The notes below the pieces were generated by a model, which was given only the letters and a program-made list of their open reading frames with translations, was not told the DNA's origin and did no database searches. This document shows, one piece after another, positions 1 to 8,186 of a stretch of 64,000 nt of DNA. The translations under genes were made by a program, and so were the position numbers. The stretch is from Acinetobacter sp. XS-4 (GTDB lineage Bacteria; Pseudomonadota; Gammaproteobacteria; Pseudomonadales; Moraxellaceae), in NCBI RefSeq assembly GCF_023920705.1, contig NZ_CP094657.1:1550001-1614000 (forward strand), read 5' to 3'. Numbering within the stretch: the stretch's first letter is position 1; each line of letters opens with the position of its first letter.

Positions 1-245
1 TGATATCTGTGATAACCAGTGGTGGATAAGTGTTGAACTGCGCCATAAATAACCATGTTAGATGCATTAAATGTATAAGCAAAATACAGGGTGTCTGGGC
101 GCTCCGCATATAGTGTGAATAAAGGAGAGTCTTGAGCGGGGATAATGTGCTCTTCAAGATTCACTTTGAGTTCACGAAAGAAAGTATTCAGGTACTGTTC
201 GAAAAGTTTATAAGACCATGCATCTGTTGTAATAATTGAGTTCAT
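1..245 (-). CDS. NIS siderophore synthetase, SbnE-like (3' part cut by window edge)
   Basis: Only the first 81 codons lie in the window. The start ATG (243-245) overlaps the stop of the upstream transporter gene in an ATGA junction, so the two are translationally coupled. The N-terminal residues resemble the start of IucA/IucC-type NRPS-independent siderophore synthetases, but no catalytic motif is visible in this fragment. The assignment rests mainly on position: in staphyloferrin B clusters a second synthetase (sbnE) follows the sbnD exporter. Such enzymes condense citrate or alpha-ketoglutarate-derived acids with amines using ATP. The family call is moderately secure and the SbnE call is inferred from gene order. 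Confidence 0.6.
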   Translation of the reverse strand, partial: MNSIITTDAWSYKLFEQYLNTFFRELKVNLEEHIIPAQDSPLFTLYAERPDTLYFAYTFNASNMVIYGAVQHLSTTGYHRY

Positions 246-1447
246 TCTTGTGCCTCTTCTAAAATTGTATCCATTAAGAATCTGTTCAAAATCACCACTA
301 ATCCCGCACCGATAAAAAATAGTGAGGTGCAGATTAATGCGGCAGTAATATTGAAAAATGAGTAAGTGAGCGTGATGGTGATTGGGCCAATAAGTTGTCC
401 TAAGACAAAGGCACTGTTAGAAATGCCAATCACTTTTCCTTGGCTTTGAGTGCCAGCTTTTAGAGAAATTGTGTGTAAGATCGAAGGAATAAGGGCTGCA
501 AAGCAAAAACCTTGTATGAGTCTTAATACAAGAATCAGCCAGAGGTTAGATACCCATATCAATGCGAAAATCGTGATACCGCAAATTAAAGATGCATAAA
601 CGAAGTTATTAAAAGAATCTCCTTTATCATCATTTCGCTTCCCCCAATAGGTTGCCGCAATAAAAGCGGCTCCCCATGAAAGCGCATGAATTGTTCCGGT
701 TAAGCTTGCAGTAGATAATGATGAATGAATGCTTTGGCTTATTTCACTAATGTATAAAACGAAGCAAGACACTAAACCAAAGCCGCCAGCTTGAACCAAA
801 ATGCCAGCGCTTAACCATGAAAAAATCGTTTTATCAAAGAAAGCTGGAAGCTTAGAGTTTTCTTTGGTTTTTGAAACTTTGTTTTTAACGGGATTGGTTA
901 ATACAATTGACGCAATCACAATGAGTGTTATCACAACAAATGCTGTCGCGTTGAGTAATACTTCAACCCGCCATTGATCCATAAATATCCCGCCGAGCAC
1001 GGGACCACATAAACAAGCTAGTGCAACACTACTTTGCAGTTGCCCAAAAGCAGCACCTCGTTGTTGTTCATTGGAAAGATATGAAACATAAGCATTTAAA
1101 ATGACTGAAAGACCGCAAAAACCGAGTAAAATTCGCGCAAAAATAAATAGGTATAAATGCTGGGCACTGGCCATAAGCAGTATTGAAATACAGAAACCAG
1201 CCAGTGACAGTAACAAGGCTTTTTTATGGCCGAATGTGTCGGATAGGTGACCCACAATCGGTGCAGTAAATAAACTACCAATGGCGGGAGCTGCGAGTGC
1301 CAAACCTGCCCAGATAGTAGGAGCACTCATATGCGCCGTCAGTTTTTCCATATAAAGCGGCATGATCGGAATAAGCACCATGAGCCCAAAAGTGGAAAAA
1401 AACTGACAGAGCAAAATAATGAAATGATCTAGGCGAGATGAGCGCAT
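242..1447 (-). CDS. MFS exporter, SbnD-like siderophore efflux
   Basis: A 401-residue major facilitator with about 12 hydrophobic segments. It has the MFS loop 2-3 motif near residues 60-76 (GHLSDTFGHKKALLL), which places it in the drug/H+ antiporter type of MFS. It lies between two siderophore synthetase genes on the same strand, 3 bases after the first and overlapping the next by 4. In staphyloferrin B clusters the gene in this position (sbnD) encodes the siderophore exporter, and the same role in the inner membrane is inferred here. A generic multidrug exporter is the alternative. Confidence 0.75.
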   Translation of the reverse strand: MRSSRLDHFIILLCQFFSTFGLMVLIPIMPLYMEKLTAHMSAPTIWAGLALAAPAIGSLFTAPIVGHLSDTFGHKKALLLSLAGFCISILLMASAQHLYLFIFARILLGFCGLSVILNAYVSYLSNEQQRGAAFGQLQSSVALACLCGPVLGGIFMDQWRVEVLLNATAFVVITLIVIASIVLTNPVKNKVSKTKENSKLPAFFDKTIFSWLSAGILVQAGGFGLVSCFVLYISEISQSIHSSLSTASLTGTIHALSWGAAFIAATYWGKRNDDKGDSFNNFVYASLICGITIFALIWVSNLWLILVLRLIQGFCFAALIPSILHTISLKAGTQSQGKVIGISNSAFVLGQLIGPITITLTYSFFNITAALICTSLFFIGAGLVVILNRFLMDTILEEAQE

Positions 1448-1450
1448 GAT

Positions 1451-3145
1451 TTAGATATCCATGGTCTCATAGCTAGAAACAGATAAGCTGTGATAAGGGT
1501 TTGGCGTGGTTCCGATTTTACTTGGCATGCCTGTTGAATCGCTTTCTTGTGCAAGTAAAGGTGTAAGTAGTTGTTTGAATGGCCAAGTCTTATTGTCAAA
1601 AAGATAGGTTTGAATTTGTGATTTTGTTTGTTCTGAAATCGGTTGGGTTTCTACAAAACCTTGAATAATGTCTTGAACCATTTCCCAAAAATCGCTTTCT
1701 GTACGATCCGTATATTTCAAAGTAGCTAAAGCAATCGGGTAGAGGTTAATTTGAATCCCTAAGGTAATGAAGTAATTAAATAAGTCTTCATTTTTAGTAA
1801 AGATAAGATTGTTTGGCGTGCTGGTATCGATGGTATAAACCGGAGGTGTAAAACCACTTTCTTCAATGGCTGTGGTGCATATTCTTAAGGTATCGTGGTC
1901 ACGTAAAACAAAACATTTAAACTTATTGTTTTCATAACACACCATGGTGTTTTGCCCGTGGCATTCAGGCATGATGCCTTTTGACCAAAGGGTTAAGAAT
2001 GTTTGAATAAAATGAACACTTAAGTCTTTTAATAATGACCATTTGTCACCTTCAACGCCTAAAGTTTCCCAAGGGTCAACATACGTACAGCTTAAAGCTG
2101 ACATGGTGATTGGTGTAACGTTTAGATCTTGGCAAAAAACAGGTAAATGTCTGACTTGGCAGCCGATTACACCTAAATTTTTTACAATAGGCTCTTGTTT
2201 ACCCAGCACCCACCAATGCGTTTCATTACTCAAAAAGAGGCGATTTTTTAATAAAGAAGTTTCATTAATGACTTCATTTAAAAAATCATAAGCCGTATGA
2301 CCATTCATTAAATAACGGCCTGGCATAGAGCGGATTGCACCTAATGTTTTGGCATTGGTCGAGAGTTTTAAGTGCAGAGTAGGGTTTACATTGTGAATAA
2401 GAGTTCTTAATGAAGAAGTCGGTAAACCAATTGTGGTGACATGGTTTAGGTCAATACCGCCGTACTTATTTTCATCAAACTTTAAATAGCGATGTTGAGT
2501 CTCTAGCAAAGGCAGGGCTAAGTAGTCATCTGAAAGCTCAGCCATTTTTTCAGTAATATGTTTATCCTCAACTTCTGATAACAGAAGCTCTTTATGAGGA
2601 ATGGACTCCATATTGTTGATTACGTCATCTTTTTTAAAAGCCCACCAATACACTTCAATTTCTTTTTGAGTTGTGAGCGGTGCGAGTTCACCTTTTGAGT
2701 GAGCGAACGGATGAAATGGACGATCAGCTACCAGCGATAGCAATTCACTGGTCATTAAAGGCGAAGAAAATGAAAGGGCTGACTGTAAAATTTGAGGAAT
2801 TTTTTCAGCCGTTACTAAGTTGTCGATCCAGTAATCAATCGCTTTTTGATGATATGGTGAAGGCCACCAAGATGCTTGGGTTAAATAGTTAAAAACTTCA
2901 GAAATAGAAATTTTAGAAGTTGTATTGCTCAACAGGTTATGAAGCAAAACTTCGGGTTGAGTAATATAGAAAGGATTTACACCATCTACTTTTAAACAGC
3001 TGAAATAGAGTTCCAACTCATCATTGAGAGTAATTGCCAAATAAGGCTTTTTATAGGAAATATGATCTTTAAAATCTCCATAATTCTCCATGTAGAGTGC
3101 ATCTATCGTTTTTTGTAGTTGTGCTGTGTAAATCCGATCTAACAT
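1451..3145 (-). CDS. NIS siderophore synthetase, SbnC-like (IucA/IucC family)
   Basis: A 564-residue IucA/IucC-family synthetase, normal length for the family. Conserved ATP/substrate motifs are visible: an HPFAHSKGELAP segment near residue 170, a KLSTNAKTLGAIRS segment near 280, and the catalytic ExHxQN motif (ECHGQN) in the C-terminal third. It should form an amide or ester bond between a carboxylate such as citrate and an amine such as diaminopropionate. The ATG at 3143-3145 is chosen over an upstream in-frame ATG because an AGGA ribosome site lies about 9 bases before it and the longer form would overlap the preceding gene. It sits third in the operon, as sbnC does. Confidence 0.8.
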   Translation of the reverse strand: MLDRIYTAQLQKTIDALYMENYGDFKDHISYKKPYLAITLNDELELYFSCLKVDGVNPFYITQPEVLLHNLLSNTTSKISISEVFNYLTQASWWPSPYHQKAIDYWIDNLVTAEKIPQILQSALSFSSPLMTSELLSLVADRPFHPFAHSKGELAPLTTQKEIEVYWWAFKKDDVINNMESIPHKELLLSEVEDKHITEKMAELSDDYLALPLLETQHRYLKFDENKYGGIDLNHVTTIGLPTSSLRTLIHNVNPTLHLKLSTNAKTLGAIRSMPGRYLMNGHTAYDFLNEVINETSLLKNRLFLSNETHWWVLGKQEPIVKNLGVIGCQVRHLPVFCQDLNVTPITMSALSCTYVDPWETLGVEGDKWSLLKDLSVHFIQTFLTLWSKGIMPECHGQNTMVCYENNKFKCFVLRDHDTLRICTTAIEESGFTPPVYTIDTSTPNNLIFTKNEDLFNYFITLGIQINLYPIALATLKYTDRTESDFWEMVQDIIQGFVETQPISEQTKSQIQTYLFDNKTWPFKQLLTPLLAQESDSTGMPSKIGTTPNPYHSLSVSSYETMDI

Positions 3146-3162
3146 TTTAGTTATTCCTATTC

Positions 3163-4176
3163 TTATAAAAGCGGTAGAACCGTGCCAATATTTTGTTCTT
3201 GTGCGGCATTGAAGAACCACTTAGCGCAGACAATGTCATCAATCGCCATGCCCATTGGGTTGAGCAAAATGATTTCATCTTCGTGTTCACGACCGTTTTT
3301 ATGACCAATAATGATGTCACCAAGTTCAGCATGTAGTTTTTCACGGCTGAATAAGCCATCTTCAACCAGCACATTGATGACTTTCTTTTCTCGGTTTGAT
3401 TGATCCCAGTCATCTACAATAACTTTGTCAACTTTTAAGAAGACGTCAGGCTCAATATCCATAATCGAAATATTTGAAACAAAGCAGCCTTTTTTAAGCC
3501 ACTCAAATGGAATGTAAGGCTTATCTGAAACTGTGCAGGTAATGAGGACATCGGCTTGTTGAATTGCAGATTTGGCACTGCCATGAATTTCAATTTCTAG
3601 ATGTGGATATTCGGAAAGGAATAATGCTTTGAGTTTTTCAGCGGCTTCAGGATTTACATCAAATAAATGTATTTTTTTCACTTGAGTGTATTGTTCAAGT
3701 ACAGTCTTAATCTGCATTTGAGCAATTGGTCCGCAACCAATCACAGTAATATCTGAAAAGTCTTTTTTTGCTAAATACTTAATCGAAACACCCGTAATTG
3801 CAGCAGTTCGCATTGCACTGATTAAGCTGCCTTCCATTACTGCGACTGGATAATTTGTTTCTGAGTCATTTAAAACAATCAGTGCGCTGGCACGTGGAAT
3901 ATTGAATTTTTTAGGGTTGTGTTGTCTTGAACCAATCCATTTGATTCCAGCAATCGGGTTATTGCCACCTAAATAGCAAGGCATAGCAATAATACGGTCA
4001 GCAATATGGTCTGCACCTTGCCAGCGAAGATAAGGTTTTAAGGGTTGTACAAACTGTTTATTTGCATGCAGGGTTAAACCTTCAGTAATAGCTTCAATAA
4101 ATGAATTACTATGATTTGCGCCAAGATTTAATAAATCTGATTGACTCAGGTAACGAAGGGTAGCCAAATTGCTCAT
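3163..4176 (-). CDS. SbnB-like N-(aminocarboxyethyl)-L-glutamate dehydrogenase (ornithine cyclodeaminase family)
   Basis: A 337-residue member of the ornithine cyclodeaminase/mu-crystallin family, with a Rossmann NAD-binding motif VIGCGPIAQ near residues 145-153. Immediately downstream of a cysteine-synthase-like gene, this pairing is the signature of L-2,3-diaminopropionate synthesis. SbnA makes N-(1-amino-1-carboxy-2-ethyl)glutamate and SbnB oxidises it to release L-Dap and alpha-ketoglutarate. The start has an AGGA site about 8 bases upstream. An ornithine cyclodeaminase is possible by family alone, but the context argues strongly for SbnB. Confidence 0.85.
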   Translation of the reverse strand: MSNLATLRYLSQSDLLNLGANHSNSFIEAITEGLTLHANKQFVQPLKPYLRWQGADHIADRIIAMPCYLGGNNPIAGIKWIGSRQHNPKKFNIPRASALIVLNDSETNYPVAVMEGSLISAMRTAAITGVSIKYLAKKDFSDITVIGCGPIAQMQIKTVLEQYTQVKKIHLFDVNPEAAEKLKALFLSEYPHLEIEIHGSAKSAIQQADVLITCTVSDKPYIPFEWLKKGCFVSNISIMDIEPDVFLKVDKVIVDDWDQSNREKKVINVLVEDGLFSREKLHAELGDIIIGHKNGREHEDEIILLNPMGMAIDDIVCAKWFFNAAQEQNIGTVLPLL

Positions 4177-4197
4177 GAATATTTCCTAAGGAGAAGG

Positions 4198-5202
4198 TTA
4201 AACAACATTTTGTAAAGTAAGGTTTTCTTGACGTCGTATGTTTCGATTAAAGTGACGCTTTTTGATCATTTCGAACCATTCATCTTCATAAACGAGATCT
4301 AAATAACGGTCGCCACGATCAGGCAATAGCGTTAAGACGCATGAACCTTCGGGAATGGTTGGAATCAGTTTTTTTATGGCTGAAATAGATGAGCCGCTCG
4401 AACCGCCTGCAAAAATTCCTTCATGTTCAAGAAGTTCTCTGCAACCGAGTGCCGATTCATAGTCATCCACATAAATGACATCATCAATTTCATCGGGGGA
4501 GAGTAGAGCTGGAACAGTGCTTGCCCCAATACCGGGAATTTCACGTGGACCAGACGTACCACCAAATAAGACAGAGCCGACAATATCGACAGCAATCACT
4601 TTTAATTCTGGGAATTTTTCTTTAAGGCGGCGGGATACACCCATAATCGTGCCGGAGGTACTTGCCCCGATCACGAGGTAATCAATCTTGCGATCAATTT
4701 GATTTAGGATTTCTTCTGCTTCACCAAAATAGTGGCTTTTCCAGTTGTTTGGATTTGCATATTGATTAATCCAGACCGCATTTGGCAGTTGTTGGCAGAG
4801 CCGTTTTACAGTGTCAATTCTGGTTTTTAAGTAACCACCGTTTTGGTCTTTTTCAGAGACCATCTCGATATTGGCTTTGTAGAGCTTCAGCATTTGTAAG
4901 TTTGCTGAGGCAATTTTCGGATCAATAACGGCAGTAAATTTTAATCCATATATTTTGCATGCCATTGCAAGCGCAATCGCTAAGTTTCCTGAAGAACTTT
5001 CAACGATATGACTATCTTTATTAATTACTCCAGATTTTAGACCTTCCTGTAGCATGAATAATGCTGGACGGTCTTTAATACTTCCACCTGGGTTTAACAA
5101 TTCCATTTTCGCAATCACAGAAATTGATTGATGCGTGAATAGCCTTGATAGTTGTAATAGTGGCGTTTTACCTATGCAGTCGAGAATATTTTCATGGATC
5201 AT
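4198..5202 (-). CDS. SbnA-like 2,3-diaminopropionate synthase subunit (cysteine synthase family)
   Basis: A 334-residue PLP enzyme of the cysteine synthase/CBS fold. The PLP lysine motif NPGGSIKDRP is near residues 38-47 and a GTSGTIMG-type phosphate loop lies near residue 180. In SbnA the substrates are O-phospho-L-serine and L-glutamate, giving the precursor that SbnB cleaves to L-2,3-diaminopropionate. It is the first gene of a minus-strand operon sbnA-B-C-D-E, with a Fur box 34-48 bases upstream of the start codon. That location favours a siderophore role over cysteine biosynthesis. Confidence 0.85.
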   Translation of the reverse strand: MIHENILDCIGKTPLLQLSRLFTHQSISVIAKMELLNPGGSIKDRPALFMLQEGLKSGVINKDSHIVESSSGNLAIALAMACKIYGLKFTAVIDPKIASANLQMLKLYKANIEMVSEKDQNGGYLKTRIDTVKRLCQQLPNAVWINQYANPNNWKSHYFGEAEEILNQIDRKIDYLVIGASTSGTIMGVSRRLKEKFPELKVIAVDIVGSVLFGGTSGPREIPGIGASTVPALLSPDEIDDVIYVDDYESALGCRELLEHEGIFAGGSSGSSISAIKKLIPTIPEGSCVLTLLPDRGDRYLDLVYEDEWFEMIKKRHFNRNIRRQENLTLQNVV

Positions 5203-5235
5203 GGTAGATCTTCTCAGGTTTTTATGTAACGTGAA

Positions 5236-5250
5236 TGATAATGATTATTA
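5236..5250 (-). promoter_or_regulatory. Fur box of the siderophore operon
   Basis: The 7-1-7 element TGATAATGATTATTA matches the Fur consensus TGATAATnATTATCA at 14 of 15 positions. It lies just upstream of the sbnA-like start and is embedded in AT-rich sequence that could hold the minus-strand promoter. Iron-Fur repression of the operon is inferred. Confidence 0.8.
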
Positions 5251-5789
5251 ATTTAATTATTATTACCAATTGTGACATGATTGTTGCGCTTTGTAACGGA
5301 AAAGAGGAGTGGCTTATAGGAATTTTCACTAATTTTTTTTGTGTAATTATTTGAATCGTAATATTTATATTTTATTGAGTGATGAATTAATAAATGTTTT
5401 AAATATAAGTAGATAGGCAATAAATTACTTTTCACCTATAAAAAATAATTTAATAAGCATACATTTTTGCAAATCAAAACTTGTGACTGAATTACTTTAA
5501 AAACTAAATTGGAATATATGTGCTGACTAACCTATTTATGCAGCCTACATTTTGTAGAATTTATGATCCTATTGAATGCTTACAAAAACAGCAATATTCG
5601 AAGCTTTGTTTAAAATGTTAAGGATGATTGAATGAAATTGATTAAGTGGCAGTTATTGATATGAAAATGTCTGAAAATGATAAGTTTAGATGGATATGAT
5701 CAATTCTATAAGCGCTATATTCTCAATGGATTAATTTAGTCCAGAAAATATAGTAATGCGTGTTTCGCATTTTGTCTTATGGGTCTTTC
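5251..5789. other. AT-rich intergenic region
   Basis: About 540 bases without a convincing gene. The only open frames are short, AT-rich and lack ribosome sites. A small perfect hairpin ATGCG/CGCAT with loop TGTTT sits at 5756-5770 and is followed by a short T run. Otherwise nothing is recognised. Confidence 0.5.
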
Positions 5790-5822
5790 AAGCTGTCTTT
5801 TTTATAAAAGACAGCTTTTTTT
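5790..5822. terminator. Bidirectional intrinsic terminator after nasS
   Basis: A perfect 12-bp inverted repeat (5790-5801 with 5806-5817, loop TTAT) is rich in A on one side and followed by T residues. It lies immediately beyond the nasS stop, so on the minus strand it should end the nasT-nasS transcript. Confidence 0.85.
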
Positions 5823-5834
5823 ATTTAGGGAGTA

Positions 5835-6857
5835 CTAGATAAAACTAAGCTGTTTTGCTTTTTCATAAGCCTCAAGATTAATACATTGAGCTCCCAAGCT
5901 TGTGATTTTTGCTTGGTCGAGTTGAAGTTCATCCCACTTTTGCATTTGCTCGAGTAGCCAATAAAAGTCTTCTACTTTTGGAAGTGCACTTTCTTTTACC
6001 AAATGACGGACAATATCCTGAATCATATAGTATTTGTCGACATGCACTTCTTCTGAGCAATGAAAACGAACAATTCCAAACTCAACCAATAACTTTAAAA
6101 TTGGAGCAAAGTCGTGTAACTCGCCCAATTCTTGCTGAGCTTTCATAATTGCAGCGGTAAGTGCAACTAACGTTTCTGGATGCAGCTCAGCCCATTCCTG
6201 CGTTACAGCTAAAACCTTGTCAGCCACAGGTGGAATAATGTTTTGGCTTGAGCAAATCATTTTACTTAAACCAAGAAGCTCACCTTGAGTATTCCACGGT
6301 TCGCCCACACAAAAACCATCAATCACATGTTTATCGAGTGCTTCAACCATATAAGGTGGTGGTAATGTTTTTAACTGAATCAATTGAGCGAGTTCTGGAC
6401 TTGCTAAAGCTAACCATTCTCTCAAACAATAATGATGAATGGAGTGCTTAAACACATGTGCTAAAGAGAGGGAGTGACCTTGTTCAAGATAGCTCGTCAC
6501 TTTTTGAGCCGTTATTTGAGCCGTATCATTTTCTTGAATTGCCAGTTGATGAGTAAGCTTTTGACTTAAGCTAATGAAAGCACGATTTTCACTTAAAACC
6601 AGTGAAGTTTGTAGAGGCGTACCAATTTGATCTGCACCTACAGCGGCCGCAGGTAACATTGCAGATAAGCAGTGGGCTGCATCTAATAACCCAAAAGCAA
6701 GACGGTCGCGCAGGCTTGCCCAAGAAGCTTCTTTAACTAAAGTGACATCTAAACCTACTTCTTCAAAGAAACCTCTTTGTTTAGCCCAAAGTAGTGCAAG
6801 ACAATCAAGCAAAGGAATATAGCCGAGTTGTAATTGAGTCTTTTCTAGTTTGCTCAT
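5835..6857 (-). CDS. nasS: NasS nitrate sensor (NrtA-like, cytoplasmic)
   Basis: A 340-residue protein related to the NrtA/SsuA/TauA solute-binding family, starting directly with the binding-fold sequence (LQLGYIPLLDCLALLWAKQRG) and lacking a signal peptide or lipobox. This is the hallmark of cytoplasmic NasS rather than the transporter component. It is encoded directly after nasT with no gap (nasT TAA, then ATG). In known systems NasS binds and inhibits NasT, and nitrate or nitrite releases NasT to antiterminate the nas transcript. Divergent nir/nas genes support the assignment. Confidence 0.88.
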   Translation of the reverse strand: MSKLEKTQLQLGYIPLLDCLALLWAKQRGFFEEVGLDVTLVKEASWASLRDRLAFGLLDAAHCLSAMLPAAAVGADQIGTPLQTSLVLSENRAFISLSQKLTHQLAIQENDTAQITAQKVTSYLEQGHSLSLAHVFKHSIHHYCLREWLALASPELAQLIQLKTLPPPYMVEALDKHVIDGFCVGEPWNTQGELLGLSKMICSSQNIIPPVADKVLAVTQEWAELHPETLVALTAAIMKAQQELGELHDFAPILKLLVEFGIVRFHCSEEVHVDKYYMIQDIVRHLVKESALPKVEDFYWLLEQMQKWDELQLDQAKITSLGAQCINLEAYEKAKQLSFI

Positions 6858-7448
6858 TTATTCATCCTTTAGTGGATTGCCAAGTAATTTTTGAGCGTCA
6901 AGTAAACGCCGTGCCATTTCTCCAATCGTAATCCGGTGGCTCATCGCATTTTTTCTAAGAAGCTGGAATGCAGTTTCTTCAGGTAGGCCATGCAGTTGCA
7001 TCAGTAAAACTTTGGCTTTTTCAACATCCTTACGGTCGGCAAGTTTGGTTTGAGCTTCTTTTAAATCACCTTCAAGTTTTTTGTGCTTTTTATATTGCTC
7101 AATTGAGATTTCTAAAATGGTATGTAAGCGGGCAGGATCAATTCCATCGACAATATAAGCAGTTACTCCCGCATCTATGGCTTGTTTGATTGTGTCTTTA
7201 TCTGAATTTTTGGTGAATAGAACGGTTGGTAGGTCATAGCTACTGACACAGCTTTCTATAATGTCGCGGTGTGGATGGTCCATATCAAGCAAGATCACAT
7301 CAGCTTGTAAATGTTCCAGACGAAAGATATTCAAGTGGTCCAAAGTAAGGCAAGCGACCACTTCAAAATCATTTTCAAGCAAACTTTTTCTTATATAGTC
7401 GGCTCGCGCATGATCATCATCAATAAGGGCTATTTTGAGTTTTGGCAT
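6858..7448 (-). CDS. nasT: NasT ANTAR-domain transcription antiterminator
   Basis: A 196-residue response-regulator-like protein. The receiver domain spans about residues 1-120, with the acidic cluster IDDDH at 9-13 and Asp55 in VILLDMD. A short coiled coil (about 120-140) leads to a C-terminal ANTAR RNA-binding domain (VEKAKVLLMQLHGLPEETAFQLLRKNAM). It is co-transcribed with nasS and divergent from nirB. ANTAR proteins bind paired hairpins in leader RNAs and prevent terminator formation; the nirB leader contains hairpins and a terminator that fit. Confidence 0.9.
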   Translation of the reverse strand: MPKLKIALIDDDHARADYIRKSLLENDFEVVACLTLDHLNIFRLEHLQADVILLDMDHPHRDIIESCVSSYDLPTVLFTKNSDKDTIKQAIDAGVTAYIVDGIDPARLHTILEISIEQYKKHKKLEGDLKEAQTKLADRKDVEKAKVLLMQLHGLPEETAFQLLRKNAMSHRITIGEMARRLLDAQKLLGNPLKDE

Positions 7449-7594
7449 AAGTTCAGAAAATCAGGCTAAGAAAATGCGCCAATTCGACGCGTTTTTGTTA
7501 TCAATTTTAAAGCAAGATTAGTGCCATCGAAAACTAAAGAAAAAATCGGGCTTTAACGATAAATTAGCATGCTTAATGACGCTACTGATCAATC

Positions 7595-7602
7595 TTGGTG
7601 CA
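7595..7602 (+). promoter_or_regulatory. NtrC-like half-site upstream of nir promoter
   Basis: The octamer TTGGTGCA matches the right half of the enterobacterial NtrC consensus (TGCACYA...TRGTGCA). It lies about 167 bases upstream of the sigma-54 -24 element, a usual enhancer distance. The same octamer occurs three times upstream of ntrBC in this window. The left half is poorly conserved. Confidence 0.5.
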
Positions 7603-7767
7603 AAAATACGATTCATTTTGTAGCAAGACGTATTTTTATTTAAACCATATAAATGTGCAGTGATAGAGCGAGCAAAATAAGGCTTTATTCTTTACCTACA
7701 TATTAAAAAGTTATATCTATATGAAATTAAATATAAAAAATATTATTAGCTTAAGCTTTTTAAATGT

Positions 7768-7783
7768 TGGCATGCAAAATGCT
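7768..7783 (+). promoter_or_regulatory. Sigma-54 promoter for nirB operon
   Basis: TTGGCATGCAAAATGCTT carries GG at 7769-7770 and GC at 7781-7782 with exactly 10 bases between, matching the invariant -24/-12 GG-N10-GC rule and the TGGCAY...TGCT context. The predicted start at about 7794 lies just before the first leader hairpin. Confidence 0.8.
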
Positions 7784-7793
7784 TACTTAATTA

Positions 7794-8004
7794 CAGGTCG
7801 AAGACGACCATGAGTTTTTAAAGACGGCCAACGATGTCCGTTCTGATCGAGTTTGTGAGTGCAACCGTACACACAAAGAAGTTACGTTCAGTCGGAGTGA
7901 AGGTCATGTCTTTATTTTTATTGCATAAAAAAGTTACATCTGAATTATTTAAGTTTTCAGTTCCAGCGATGCGAGCCTTCTCTATGAGGGGGCTCGCTTT
8001 TTTT
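7794..8004 (+). ncRNA. nirB leader RNA with candidate NasT (ANTAR) hairpins
   Basis: The sequence between the predicted start and the terminator holds successive hairpins: GGTCG/CGACC (7796-7809), ACGG/CCGT (7824-7841) and a 6-bp TTTGTG/CACAAA stem continued past one mismatch (7852-7877). A strong intrinsic terminator follows at 7971-8004. This is the layout of nitrate-responsive leaders controlled by ANTAR antiterminators, and nasT lies next door. The exact hexaloop pair (A at loop position 1, G at position 4) could not be assigned confidently by eye. Confidence 0.65.
7971..8004 (+). terminator. Regulated intrinsic terminator in nirB leader
   Basis: GCGAGCC (7971-7977) pairs with GGCTCGC (7991-7997). 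The stem continues inward with two G-U pairs to a tri-nucleotide loop, about 12 bp in all, and is followed by seven T residues. It lies inside the nirB leader about 180 bases before the start codon, so it must be read through for expression. It is the expected target of NasT. Confidence 0.85.
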
Positions 8005-8186
8005 ATTTCTTTTTATGACTTTGCTGTGCATTGGGTGTCATCAACGAGTGAAAAAAATTGGTTTCAAGCAGTTAGATGCCTTGTGAGCTTAATTCGCTTC
8101 TCGATAGAGCACAAAGCAAAAGAACAACGTCTATTTGAGAATGGAATAACGCAGCTTAAAAGCAACGTGATTTGAGGAGAAACACT

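Noticed and set aside
5253..5435. 60-residue minus-strand frame upstream of the siderophore operon
   Set aside because: AT-rich composition, no ribosome site, overlaps the Fur/promoter region.
7449..7520. Possible sigma-54 promoter for nasT
   Set aside because: On the minus strand the GG and GC are 12 bases apart, not 10.
7834..8175. 113-residue open frame before nirB
   Set aside because: It runs through the leader hairpins and the intrinsic terminator and has no ribosome site; the region is best explained as regulatory RNA.
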